Below are positions 27,801 through 35,580 of a stretch of 64,000 nt of DNA, one piece after another. Under the pieces are notes generated by a model. That model saw only the letters and a program-made list of their open reading frames with translations. It was not told the DNA's origin and made no database searches. The position numbers and the translations under genes are program-made. The stretch comes from Acanthosoma haemorrhoidale (lineage: Eukaryota > Arthropoda > Insecta > Hemiptera > Acanthosomatidae): NCBI GenBank assembly GCA_930367205.1, contig OV884011.1, positions 46,885,754 through 46,949,753 of the forward strand. The letters are read 5' to 3'. Positions within the stretch are counted from its first letter, which is position 1, and every line of letters starts with the position of its first letter.

Positions 27801-30800
27801 GTTATATTTTAAGCCGGTTACCATAAAGTTATGAAACAAATTAAGGGATGTAGAATGTGATCTATGTTAATTAAATAGCTGCTGAGCTGTATATATATTA
27901 TATCTCCGCAGTGTAATCCATAGAAATGATCATACCCTGTTTCAAAGTAAAGCCCCTCCCCTCTTGGTCTCAGAAATAAAATTGTTTAGGTGCTTTTATT
28001 TTATACTCCAACACATGTATACTATATATTTCTGCTTCACATATTAGATATGTATATTTTTACATTTTCAGGCCAGACGGAAGGATATCAGAAGGAATTC
28101 AGACTGATAGTTACCAAGTTCAAGACTTCTCCACTTCTTACATCAGGTAAGGTACAATAGAAATTGTTAAATTTTATGATGTCACATCAGTCATGAGAAC
28201 ACATCAGTTAATGTCATAATTTTTATCACCGGGTGGTTCGGCTAAAATGAAAATTAAAGTTATTTAATAGGAATTTTTTTTTTTTAAATTCATAATTAAC
28301 CTTTAACTTAACTGAAGGCTCAACAGACCTCTATAGGCCAAGATAAATAAAAGAGGAGAATCACAGGCCTGTAAAATTCTTTTCTTTGGCTAATAACTAT
28401 AAAACCAGTAGGATTACATACTACAACCAATAATTATTAACCTTTTTGCTATGGTGGGCCTCGCTGTGGAGTCCCTTGTGCAGAACAGAGCGCTATGCCA
28501 AAAGTGGGAACATTAAGCACGCAAAGTCTTCAGCATTCAAGGCCAAGTTTTTTGTCACAAAAACGTTGTGACACTGCTTTGAAAATGATTTGTGTTCATA
28601 ACAATGTGTTTTTATAGCCAGTGACCATAGTTGTGTTGTTTTGTTGACTACAGTCACCTGTAATAGTGAAAGTCTCTGAAATAATATAATGTTTGGATAA
28701 GTCTAAGTCTGTAACTTTAACAACTTAATAATACAGTCTCCTTTGAAAGGCTGTTGCTCCATCTGATTTCTCAGATCTAATCTAATCATAAGAAGCTAAT
28801 CGAAAGATATTAGAAATTGACTAGATTGACTAACATTTCTGATTATCATTTAAAATATTTCTTTCATTTATGCAATCAAGTTAGTTTCCTTTAGGTTTTT
28901 TTTCTTTTTCTTTTCTTTTCTCTTCTTAAATTGAATATTCTATGATCTTTTGTAAAAACCTCCAGGCATGGCTTTTTCTTATCTGGCAATTGTACTAAAT
29001 CTGTGATTGTATAAAATTATAATATATTGTAAGTTTTTGATAATTGAAGTTAATTTAATTTGTTATTATTATTAAATCTGTAATTGTAATAGTTAAAAAA
29101 ATATTTTTTAGCCCAGATTTTGGTTATTTCCTCGGTCCCAGCAAATACATCTCTACTGGGGTGCAAACGGAACCAGTCAGCATCACTCCGCCCGTTAATA
29201 GGTTAGTAAAAAATGTTCTTTGGATTCCCTTTTGATACAGATATTATTTTGTGTCTCACAATAAACGAATTCCCTCTTATTGTATCAGTACTTAAAATAA
29301 TCAATATGTTATTTAATATAATGTAGCTGATATAGTCAATAATATATTTTTATAGTTGTACGACTGTGCCCGGAGGGATAAGTGATGTAAATTTTCACAG
29401 CTCTTCCACTGAATGGAATTTAACTGAAAATGCTGAATTGGCAAATAGTGGATATTCGGCCGAAGTGAGCATTCACTTTTATGTTTATTTTTGTAGTTCC
29501 CATAGATATTTTTGGTTTTATCCATATTTTTGTTTTCAGCCTCTTAAAAATGCCAGAGAAAGTTCTGATAATGAAGATGATGACATCATTGAAGGGACAC
29601 CAGTGAAAGCCAACAATCACTCATTTTCGGGGTGAGATTTTCAAATGATTATTATAGACGGGTTCATTCGATGAAACAGATTTTTTCACATTTTTAAAAA
29701 TTATTAATCATAATTGTTGAGGGGAACATCATATTTCAATCCAAACATATTTTATTCAGCCATTGCTGTTATCTATTATAATTTATCGACAGCAATTTAT
29801 AGATAATTATAACTAGTCAATCCATTACGTTTTTTGCTCATATGTTACTGTATGAAACCTTTAAAATCAGCTGAGTAATTATTATGGGTTCTATTGTAGA
29901 ACATACAAGCAGGCAATTGGCTATTCTTGTTTTAAAGGGAGCATCTCCCTTTAGACTCTGCAATTAGGAGAATTCTTAGTTAGCCATTGAATTTCAACAT
30001 CGAGTATTTTTTTATGTGCTATTTAGGTCTGAAAGGTTGGCTATCCTATTGGGAGCCATCCACTTATATTTATGGGTATGACATAACTTCCCATCAAGAG
30101 ATATCATACTAAGAACTGCCCTCCAATGAGATACCCCTTTTAATGTAAAGACTTAATTATTTTAAATAATATAATATTTGATGATATTTATTATTATTTT
30201 CCAGCCTAGATGCTTTAGCCATGAAGGAGCAGGTGCTTCATTTCGATTTGCTTAATGGATCGCTCATAACTAGAAGTGTAAGAGGAAATTTTCATTTGTT
30301 TATATTATGTTTATATCACACTTATTAAGGAGTATTAGTCTGAATATATTATATAAATATACTTACTATATTAATGTTAATAAGCTTAAAATTATTGTAG
30401 CTATGATTATGTTTGTTTCTGTGTTTCAGGAGGTAGTTACCTGTACAGATCTCACAAGTGAAGAGAAAGAAATGGTTAAGAAATTCACAAAATCCTATGG
30501 TATGGAATATAATGAATACTTCACCAATAAGACGACACACCTCATGGTCTCTTCGAGACTTTTCAACGGTTCTCATAAAACTTTTAAATACTTGATGGCT
30601 ATAGCTTCAAAAACTTATGTGGTTTCGATGCTATGGATTGAAGAGTCTCTACAAGCAGAATGTGTTCTGCCTGTTGTAAGTGTTGTCATCATCAAAGACT
30701 CCTATATTATTCTTTAACTTAAACTCCTTCTGAGTTTCTTGAATGCTTATTAGACACTCAATGAGGTATTAGATTATGGAAGAGATGGGTTAAGTTTTAC

Positions 30801-33277
30801 AATAAACCAAATTTTTATTTTCTTTGATTGGCAAGAAACAAGCCCATGTCTGTCACAAGTTCTCTATTGTCTGTTGTGGTGTCTGAGGATGACACGTGGG
30901 CTGTCGATAAAACTAGCCAATTAGCCAACTAGCCTGGATAAACCAGTTTTTTATAATGGTTTGCAGATCGTATTTTTTAATATATTCATATGTAATAATA
31001 GTAATAATAATTCACTTACATCATATGTAAAGTTGATGCACTTCTTGGATGCAAAAATCTTTTTGATTCAATGTAGCTCGATCAAACTCTTTTATTAATT
31101 CACTTTTTTGTTTTATTGAAAATGATTTTGGCAACATTTTATTTGATAATTAACAGGATCGAGGTAGATAAAATACTGAAATGTGTTTCTTATTGTAAAT
31201 GCACAAGTTAATTGAATTTTTGGAAACATTTTGTTGAAATTATTTTTGTAGTATCCATTAGCTCATGGCATCCTGTTGTTTCTTTCCTGGTTTTAATTAA
31301 ATTGTATGTATACAAATTCAACTTAATTTTGATATACTATCTCTAATAATGAAAAAAATGAAAATGTCATGAAAAAATGTGTTTAATTCTTCCATCAGAG
31401 AGATATAAACAGGAAATTGGAGCATTACAATGAATAAACTTTTATTGAAAAATTCCCCATTGGGACCAGGGCCAAGAAAAAAGAGTGTTACATCCGGGAA
31501 ATTATTATAAATGGGAGTGTTGTATTGAAGTTTTACTGTACTTAGTATTTTTGACCAAAAATACTTAATTTTCTTTATTGAAGAATCTCACTGAAAATCT
31601 TGTTTTCACCAAAAACAAAATATCTATAATATTGACTTAAAAATAATACTGGCTTAGAATATATTAAATATACAATGTCTGTTGTTGGCTCTTAAAACTT
31701 TATTTTTTATAACATCATTACAATTTTGTTTGCCTTATCATCTTTAATGTGTTCTTAACCATTAGGGAAAAAATGAGAAGTTAAAAAATCTTTTTCAGGA
31801 TTATTATTTTTTTCCATACTTCCGGTTATTGAATTTTAACCAATAACTAATAAACATTTTATAAGTTATTATGGAATAACCTTCAAAATTTCTGGTTAAT
31901 TGCACCATTTTTATAACCACCATCGAAAAGCATTCGTACAGACAGATAAAAGGCAATCCCTCTTTACCCTGATGTTATATTTTACATAAAATTTATAATT
32001 TTTAATTTATTTATAAACTGATTAGTTAGGACCAGATCTTAGGATTAGATCTTTCATTTAAATTCTAATAACTTGCTTGCTGAGAACCACTTGTGTTTGT
32101 TACCATTTATTCACTAATAATTTTTTTTTTTAATGATAGTTTTTATTATTTTAGGAAAGGTATATACCTACTACCTATTCTGGGCCATCTAGGTGTCGAA
32201 TGAACATCCAACCACCATTGTCAGGCCTTACGATATGTTCACAGTTATTGACGAATTATCCAGGTGTAAAAGCCATGGAGGTATTAAATTTCGTTCTTGT
32301 ATGCTACATTAACTATTCTTAATGATATTTTGCTAATTTTAGATGAATTGTTAGGATAACTAATATCCTAGATATTATGTATATGTTTTTTTAAGCTATA
32401 ATTTAGGCTTTTGTCTGTTCGATTAAAATGAATCTTAATATTTGTGACAGGCACTTTGTAAACTTTGTGGAGCTTATATAATGGAGGATATAGAGAAGTG
32501 CTCTCTGTCACAAAATTGGCCTTTCCCTAGATTTTGTCTGTTTGAAAATGAAAGCGATCTCACAAGTCAAGTACTAAGTAAGTATTTTAAGAAATTAAGT
32601 AAATTTTTGTAGTTACGAATATTCATATGGCATCTCTGGCATTCACATATCTCAGTCGTCATTGTCGAGGCCGAAGGGAGAGGTTCTATGTATGAAACAT
32701 ATATGTGTGGTTCATTTTTGTCTTTTTATCGGTCTGTATGTTCTACGATTGAATTTCGAAATTTTAAGCTTTTTCAAGTCGCTGCTCAGAAACTATTTAA
32801 GATTTAAAGTTCGGATCCCCTCCCCATGATTGAGTATACATTAAAGACAGAAATGCTGAAAGAATTTCAGGGATATTACAAACAATAATTTTTTTTGTTG
32901 TCGATTCAGCTGATTTCAACAGGATTATTTTGTCGATATTTAGGCTGTTGACAGTTTTTTTTTATTGGTGATTGTCAGAGACTGAGATTGTTTAACAAAT
33001 CAAATAAAGTATTTTAGGTAAAAAATAAAAGAGCAAGAAAAGAATTGTTACAATATTCATCTACTGTTGAAATATTTGTAAAATTTGTCTACACTTTTTT
33101 TCAGATATTTGCAGTAGAAATCTCATTGTTGCCATTAACTACACGTGGGTATTTGATTCCATCGTGGCATACAAAAGGGTTTCTATACTGAAACATCTGA
33201 GTCCCACCTTCATGTTAACCGATGCCATGTGTGATGCCTATAGGATACCACATGACTTGATCGTTGATGTTGAATAA
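12488..33277 (+). CDS. BRCA1: BRCA1-family RING/BRCT tumour-suppressor homologue, 21 exons, 969 aa predicted
   Basis: Coding exons by splice site and frame: 12488-12555, 12627-12817, 14779-14841, 16577-16699, 16780-17677, 19939-19995, 20532-20600, 20733-20798, 20874-20939, 21371-21436, 25204-25269, 27150-27215, 28072-28146, 29112-29201, 29356-29464, 29540-29631, 30205-30277, 30430-30675, 32155-32280, 32451-32577, 33105-33277. They total 2910 nt with consistent phase throughout. Domains are a variant RING (residues 20-54), a basic NLS (192-206, [14 protein letters not shown]), eight QT repeats (about 467-655), an acidic linker and tandem BRCTs (about 747-969). In BRCT1, [13 protein letters not shown] aligns with the human stretch around R1699-K1702. 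In the inter-BRCT part, GLTIC, LTNYP and [10 protein letters not shown] match the human signature. The family acts as a nuclear ubiquitin ligase with BARD1 in DNA double-strand-break repair. At 969 residues it is shorter than the vertebrate protein. BARD1 is the alternative, but the BRCTs fit BRCA1 better and there are no ankyrin repeats. Confidence 0.88.
14056..14061 (-). promoter_or_regulatory. Minus-strand AATAAA for the nested ORF
   Basis: A canonical poly(A) hexamer on the minus strand, 38 bases beyond the stop of the 14100-14321 frame. Confidence 0.35.
14100..14321 (-). CDS. Possible nested gene: 73-aa single-pass membrane protein inside BRCA1 intron 2
   Basis: The minus-strand ATG is at 14321 and the stop at 14100-14102. 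The N-terminal 45 residues are charged and probably helical, with many Glu, Lys, Asn and Arg. They are followed by a hydrophobic segment (about residues 46-65, [19 protein letters not shown]) and a short basic tail (LVRTLKVN). This layout suits a tail-anchored or small inner-membrane protein. A minus-strand AATAAA lies at 14056-14061, about 40 bases past the stop. A short upstream ATG gives a six-residue uORF. I do not recognise the family. It is unspliced and lies wholly within intron 2 of the opposite-strand BRCA1-like gene. Chance coding in AT-rich DNA is the alternative. Confidence 0.45.
   Translation of the reverse strand: MDLFDKKTINENNGIYEKKEEIYQQLLEGTRRNVLMLEYLGELMRWITISFLLVFYLFNKWILYSLVRTLKVN
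15760..16210. repeat. Dispersed repeat copy (family B) in BRCA1 intron 3
   Basis: It shares ordered blocks with 27385-27700: an AGTCCCCTGT block, a TCTCAACACCCT / TCTCAATCAACACCCT block and a GTCATTAAAATTGTT block, with similar spacing. It is non-coding with no visible ends. Confidence 0.55.
16780..17677 (+). other. BRCA1: Large central exon 5 of the BRCA1-like gene
   Basis: The longest exon (898 nt, residues about 149-448) corresponds in position to the big central exon of vertebrate BRCA1. It encodes a low-complexity, charged, probably disordered segment. An acidic patch ([13 protein letters not shown], about residues 165-177) precedes the bipartite-like basic cluster at 192-206. Further on are Ser/Asp-rich stretches and a final basic-hydrophobic block ending just before the donor GTAAGT at 17678. 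No folded domain is visible. Confidence 0.8.
18579..19771 (-). mobile_element. Mariner element with both terminal repeats, transposase frameshifted
   Basis: The ends share an inverted repeat of about 28 bp containing GCCAAAAAGTCCGT, with target TA at 18577-18578 and 19772-19773. The length of about 1.19 kb is usual for mariner. The minus-strand transposase runs from ATG 19600 to TGA 18653-18655. It has an N-terminal helix-turn-helix region (19624-19298), then TGDEKW (first catalytic Asp), FHHDNAR (second) and [14 protein letters not shown] (third Asp, D34D spacing group). Reading needs at least three frame changes (near 19310, 19225 and 18950), so it is inactive. It sits in intron 5 of the BRCA1-like gene, on the opposite strand. 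Confidence 0.93.
18653..19600 (-). pseudogene. Broken mariner transposase
   Basis: All three catalytic acid motifs are still recognisable, but they lie in different frames. The open pieces are 108 and 140 codons, plus a C-terminal piece ending at 18653. The C-terminal part after the third Asp reads through to the native stop. The copy is fairly young: the terminal repeats differ at only a few positions. Confidence 0.88.
19939..19995 (+). other. BRCA1: BRCA1 exon 6, short 2-2 phase exon
   Basis: 57 nt. It joins exon 5 through a split Ile codon and is the first of the run of phase 2-2 exons. It encodes [18 protein letters not shown] and lacks a QT core, so it is not counted as a repeat unit. 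Confidence 0.7.
20532..20600 (+). repeat. BRCA1: QT-repeat exon 1 (BRCA1 exon 7)
   Basis: 69 nt, phase 2-2, residues 467-489. The core is DFSQTGDD with Q477. It is the most divergent unit and one residue longer than the next five. It ends in the GG of a split glycine codon, as do all units up to exon 12. Confidence 0.75.
20733..20798 (+). repeat. BRCA1: QT-repeat exon 2 (BRCA1 exon 8)
   Basis: 66 nt, phase 2-2. The core is KICQTEKR with Q500, and the unit ends with KDACTG. The DAC-x-G tail is shared with units 4 and 5. Confidence 0.8.
20874..20939 (+). repeat. BRCA1: QT-repeat exon 3 (BRCA1 exon 9)
   Basis: 66 nt, phase 2-2. It begins GPDG and has core QNVQTDPI with Q522, close to the canonical LC8 ligand shape (aliphatic-Q-T-D). 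Confidence 0.8.
21371..21436 (+). repeat. BRCA1: QT-repeat exon 4 (BRCA1 exon 10)
   Basis: 66 nt, phase 2-2. It begins GPEA, has core EILQTDSY with Q544, and a VDACIG tail. It is almost a consensus unit. Confidence 0.85.
21775..21960. repeat. AT-only degenerate tandem/palindromic tract
   Basis: Repeated ATAATTATTAAATAATAT-like words, almost wholly A and T, with self-complementary units. Confidence 0.75.
22940..23568 (+). mobile_element. Internally deleted mariner relic (SETMAR/Hsmar1-like transposase) in BRCA1 intron 10
   Basis: The plus frame near 22956-23020 reads [18 protein letters not shown] and then HGTVNERT, the N-terminal helix-turn-helix of the SETMAR-type mariner transposase. Around 23330-23400 comes [14 protein letters not shown] (third catalytic Asp region). 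The tail ends in [11 protein letters not shown] with stop at 23566-23568. The middle of the transposase, including the first two catalytic residues, is missing, and frames change. I could not mark the terminal repeats. It is a clearly dead copy. Confidence 0.8.
25204..25269 (+). repeat. BRCA1: QT-repeat exon 5 with Q-to-E change (BRCA1 exon 11)
   Basis: 66 nt, phase 2-2. The core is KSVETDLY, with E566 at the position of the otherwise invariant glutamine. The LDACVG tail shows it is a sister of unit 4. It is separated from unit 4 by a 3.8-kb intron that carries a mariner relic. Confidence 0.8.
25355..25440 (-). repeat. Possible tRNA-derived SINE fragment
   Basis: On the minus strand a GGTTCAAATCC box B is preceded by an interrupted A-box-like segment and a poly-A/T tract. 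It lies in BRCA1 intron 11. It does not fold as an intact tRNA. Confidence 0.45.
27150..27215 (+). repeat. BRCA1: QT-repeat exon 6 (BRCA1 exon 12)
   Basis: 66 nt, phase 2-2. It begins GPEEAI and has core [10 protein letters not shown] with Q588. It is closely related to unit 7 after the core. Confidence 0.85.
27385..27700. repeat. Dispersed repeat copy (family B) in BRCA1 intron 12
   Basis: Partner of 15760-16210, with the same block order and orientation. It sits between QT-repeat exons 6 and 7. Confidence 0.55.
28072..28146 (+). repeat. BRCA1: QT-repeat exon 7 (BRCA1 exon 13)
   Basis: 75 nt, phase 2-2. It begins GPDGRIS and has core [10 protein letters not shown] with Q610. It carries a longer, Ser/Thr-rich tail and ends in AG rather than GG. 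Confidence 0.85.
29112..29201 (+). repeat. BRCA1: QT-repeat exon 8 (BRCA1 exon 14)
   Basis: 90 nt, phase 2-2. It begins SPDF and has core STGVQTEPV with Q643, set 11 residues further along than in the regular units. It is the last copy of the array. Confidence 0.8.
30430..33277 (+). other. BRCA1: Tandem BRCT region of the BRCA1-like gene (exons 18-21)
   Basis: Exon 18 (residues 747-828) holds BRCT1: [14 protein letters not shown] aligns with the human SGLTPEE region, TTHLMV is the central strand, and the conserved tryptophan lies in MLWIEESL. Exon 19 carries the GP-R-R inter-repeat start and LTNYP. Exon 20 begins with [10 protein letters not shown]. Exon 21 has [12 protein letters not shown], the conserved tryptophan helix of BRCT2, and ends with TAA at 33275-33277. 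Of the human phosphoserine-pocket residues, K1702 and T1700 are kept, R1699 is Lys, S1655 is Thr and G1656 is Asp. The protein has about 20 extra residues after the last helix. Confidence 0.9.
32760..33035. repeat. Dispersed repeat copy (family C) in BRCA1 intron 20
   Basis: The segment containing GATTTCAACAGGATT and then GTCAGAGACTGAGATT has a partner at 60570-60745 with the same order and spacing. Its left edge (AGAAACTATTTAAGATTTAAAG) also resembles 16370-16405. Confidence 0.55.
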
Positions 33278-33279
33278 AA
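33274..33279 (+). promoter_or_regulatory. AATAAA overlapping the BRCA1 stop codon
   Basis: The hexamer includes the TAA stop (33275-33277). If used, the 3' UTR would be under about 30 bases. A second candidate lies near 35562 at the end of a 2.3-kb AT-rich flank. Confidence 0.35.
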
Positions 33280-34530
33280 AGTCTATTTATTATATATTTT
33301 ATTGAAAATGTTGATTTTATAATAGGTGTTTTATCGCTGTTGATAGTTTATAACTGATTTTTAATGTGTTTCTCTGCTCTATGAGTGTACACCTGTTTGA
33401 AAAATTCCCAAAGTTCTATTTTTAAATTTGTTGGCCTTACTTTGTTATCAACTAACCGAAATTCTCTTGTTACGAAAACTTGTGGATATTTTAATATATT
33501 ATATATTAATCCAGGGGTAAGTAGATATTATTTACTAAGTTAATGATCCTTTTTTATGTCAATTTTTATCCGTAAAGAATTTCTTACAACCATAAGGATC
33601 ATCAAAAGTATCTTAAGTTGAACCAATGATATTCTGTTCCTTTCTGTGTTGAATCTTGTCAACATTTATCTCTTTTTTTTATGAGAATTTCAGAGTTTAA
33701 TGTTTATTTATCATATTTTGAGGCAGTATTTTCTTATAATAAAAGTCTAAATAATTGAAAATAATCGGCCAGTTTAAGTTATAAAATATCTGTTATTATT
33801 ATTTTGAGTAGAAGAGTTTATCCAACCATTTAATTAGCATGTCTCTAGGTGTTGTAGCCCGTGTTGAAAAAAGTGTTTTTTAATGTTAGCGATAGTATCC
33901 TATGAAAATTTCAAACAAAATGTCTAAGTCAAAATCAGTGTTTCAGTTACCATGTTACCTACCATCATCATTAAATCAGCTAGATATAGAACTTTTAAAC
34001 TTTATGATCATAAAGTTTAAGTTAGCATTTACCAAATTTTAATTGTTAGTCCTAGAATAGAAACTCAATTTCTAAAGGCTTTATAATGTGTTCATCTTTT
34101 TTTTATTATTATTGATAATGTCTTTTTTTTGTTATGAATAAGTTTTATTTTTTACTTTATTATTTAATCAAAGATTGTATGTTCTTAAATTTGTAATTTG
34201 ATCAAATTATGCTCTGTAACAGTGGTGAAGTATATTATATCTGTAATTAGATTACAGATTTTCGAAAATGTATTTTTGATCAAGGAATTTTACTACTCCG
34301 TCAATCAGGGTATTATCTGAACCAGTAGTAACGTATTAGATATATTTTTCAAAAATATACAAAATTAATATTTTTAAATAGTATACATTTATTAATAAGT
34401 TAGTTTTTGTATTAGATTTATTATGATAATGTTTCAAAAATTGCTAAAAGTATAGCGTTTTTGAAATTTTTATATAGTTTTTGTGGATATATTTGCATTT
34501 AGTACAGCTTTACTTAACTGACTGATAAAT

Positions 34531-34899
34531 TTAAATTAAAATATTTTTAAATTGGGAGTTTATATTCAGCCATGCATTCAAATATGAGTGGATTATCTGA
34601 TAGTATATTGGTTGATGAAAGAAAGATGTTAGATTTACATCAAATTTATTAAAGGAAGATATTTTGGTTTGATGATGAGAGTAAGATGTTGACTGTTTAC
34701 TGGCATGAATTATCTTCAACCATCTCGTTAGGGTAAAGACCTGTTGTAGACATACATAACATGCCAAAAATCGTCCATTAATAAATTTGATGAAAATCAT
34801 CATTCCTTCAACAACCAAATCCAATATCCCAACAAATACTCCACTCATTGTTTGTTTTAGCCCATAAAAAAAAGTATTTTTGAATGTCTGTAATTTCAT
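34531..34899 (-). CDS. Unrecognised 122-codon antisense open frame
   Basis: One of the longer open frames outside named genes. The first half is hydrophobic (GVFVGILDLVVEGMMIFIKF) and the second half is Ser/His/Asn-rich. On the minus strand a TTACAG precedes the hydrophobic part and a CAG-GT follows it near 34745, so that part could be a single exon. There is no recognisable domain. It may be chance coding in AT-rich DNA. Confidence 0.2.
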   Translation of the reverse strand: MKLQTFKNTFFYGLKQTMSGVFVGILDLVVEGMMIFIKFINGRFLACYVCLQQVFTLTRWLKIIHASKQSTSYSHHQTKISSFNKFDVNLTSFFHQPIYYQIIHSYLNAWLNINSQFKNILI

Positions 34900-35360
34900 G
34901 TATATTTTAATTTTATATTGATTAATGGGCTCTCGTATGATAAAGTATTTACGGTAACTGATTCATAATACGAAACTCCTTGGTTAAAATCCTTAGGCAG
35001 TGGTTTATAATTTTGTATGGTATTCCGAAAGTTTAAAATGATTTGGTGGCAATGTGGCTACCTGTTAGGGAAAACTTGAGTGTATAATACGCCTAATCAA
35101 ATTTACAACATGCAGGCCCTATCATACTAGATAAATCTTTGATCCAAGAAAGTCGGTTATCTCCGTCCACCTCTGATAATCAAGGTACTTCTGCATTTGG
35201 TAATTGAAATTTTAGAATGCCCATACCCATAGAACCATAGAAAGAAAAAAAAATGTAAAAAATAATCAATCTACAGGTTGAGAAAATGTACTGTTTGTTT
35301 TGTTGATTCCTTCTCAATCTGATGATTTTTTATTGTTATTTGTTGTATTATGATAGAAAT

Positions 35361-35378
35361 TATATATATATATATATG
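35361..35378. repeat. (TA)n microsatellite
   Basis: About nine TA units in the flank downstream of the BRCA1-like gene. Confidence 0.9.
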
Positions 35379-35580
35379 TTTGATAACTGTATTCTACACA
35401 CTCGCATGTCTATGTTTAAATGTATTCTGTACTATGCAAAATTTTATTGTCTGTACCTGTTTTGAAGAATTTATTCTAAATGTTTGTGATATTGAATGAT
35501 AAACTATATTAATCATTTACTATGATTCCCATGAGGTCTACATTACAAAATTATCATTTTAATAAAGATAATTTGGAGAC

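Larger units (their letters stand above)
33278..35580 (+). other. Probable 3' UTR or flank of the BRCA1-like gene
   Basis: AT-rich with poly-T and TA tracts, ending near an AATAAA at about 35562. I see no plus-strand exon. A 122-codon minus-strand frame at 34531-34899 overlaps it and is listed separately. Confidence 0.4.

Noticed and set aside
29313..29620. Minus-strand frames over BRCA1 exons 15-16
   Set aside because: Shadows of the plus-strand exons; no splice or domain support.
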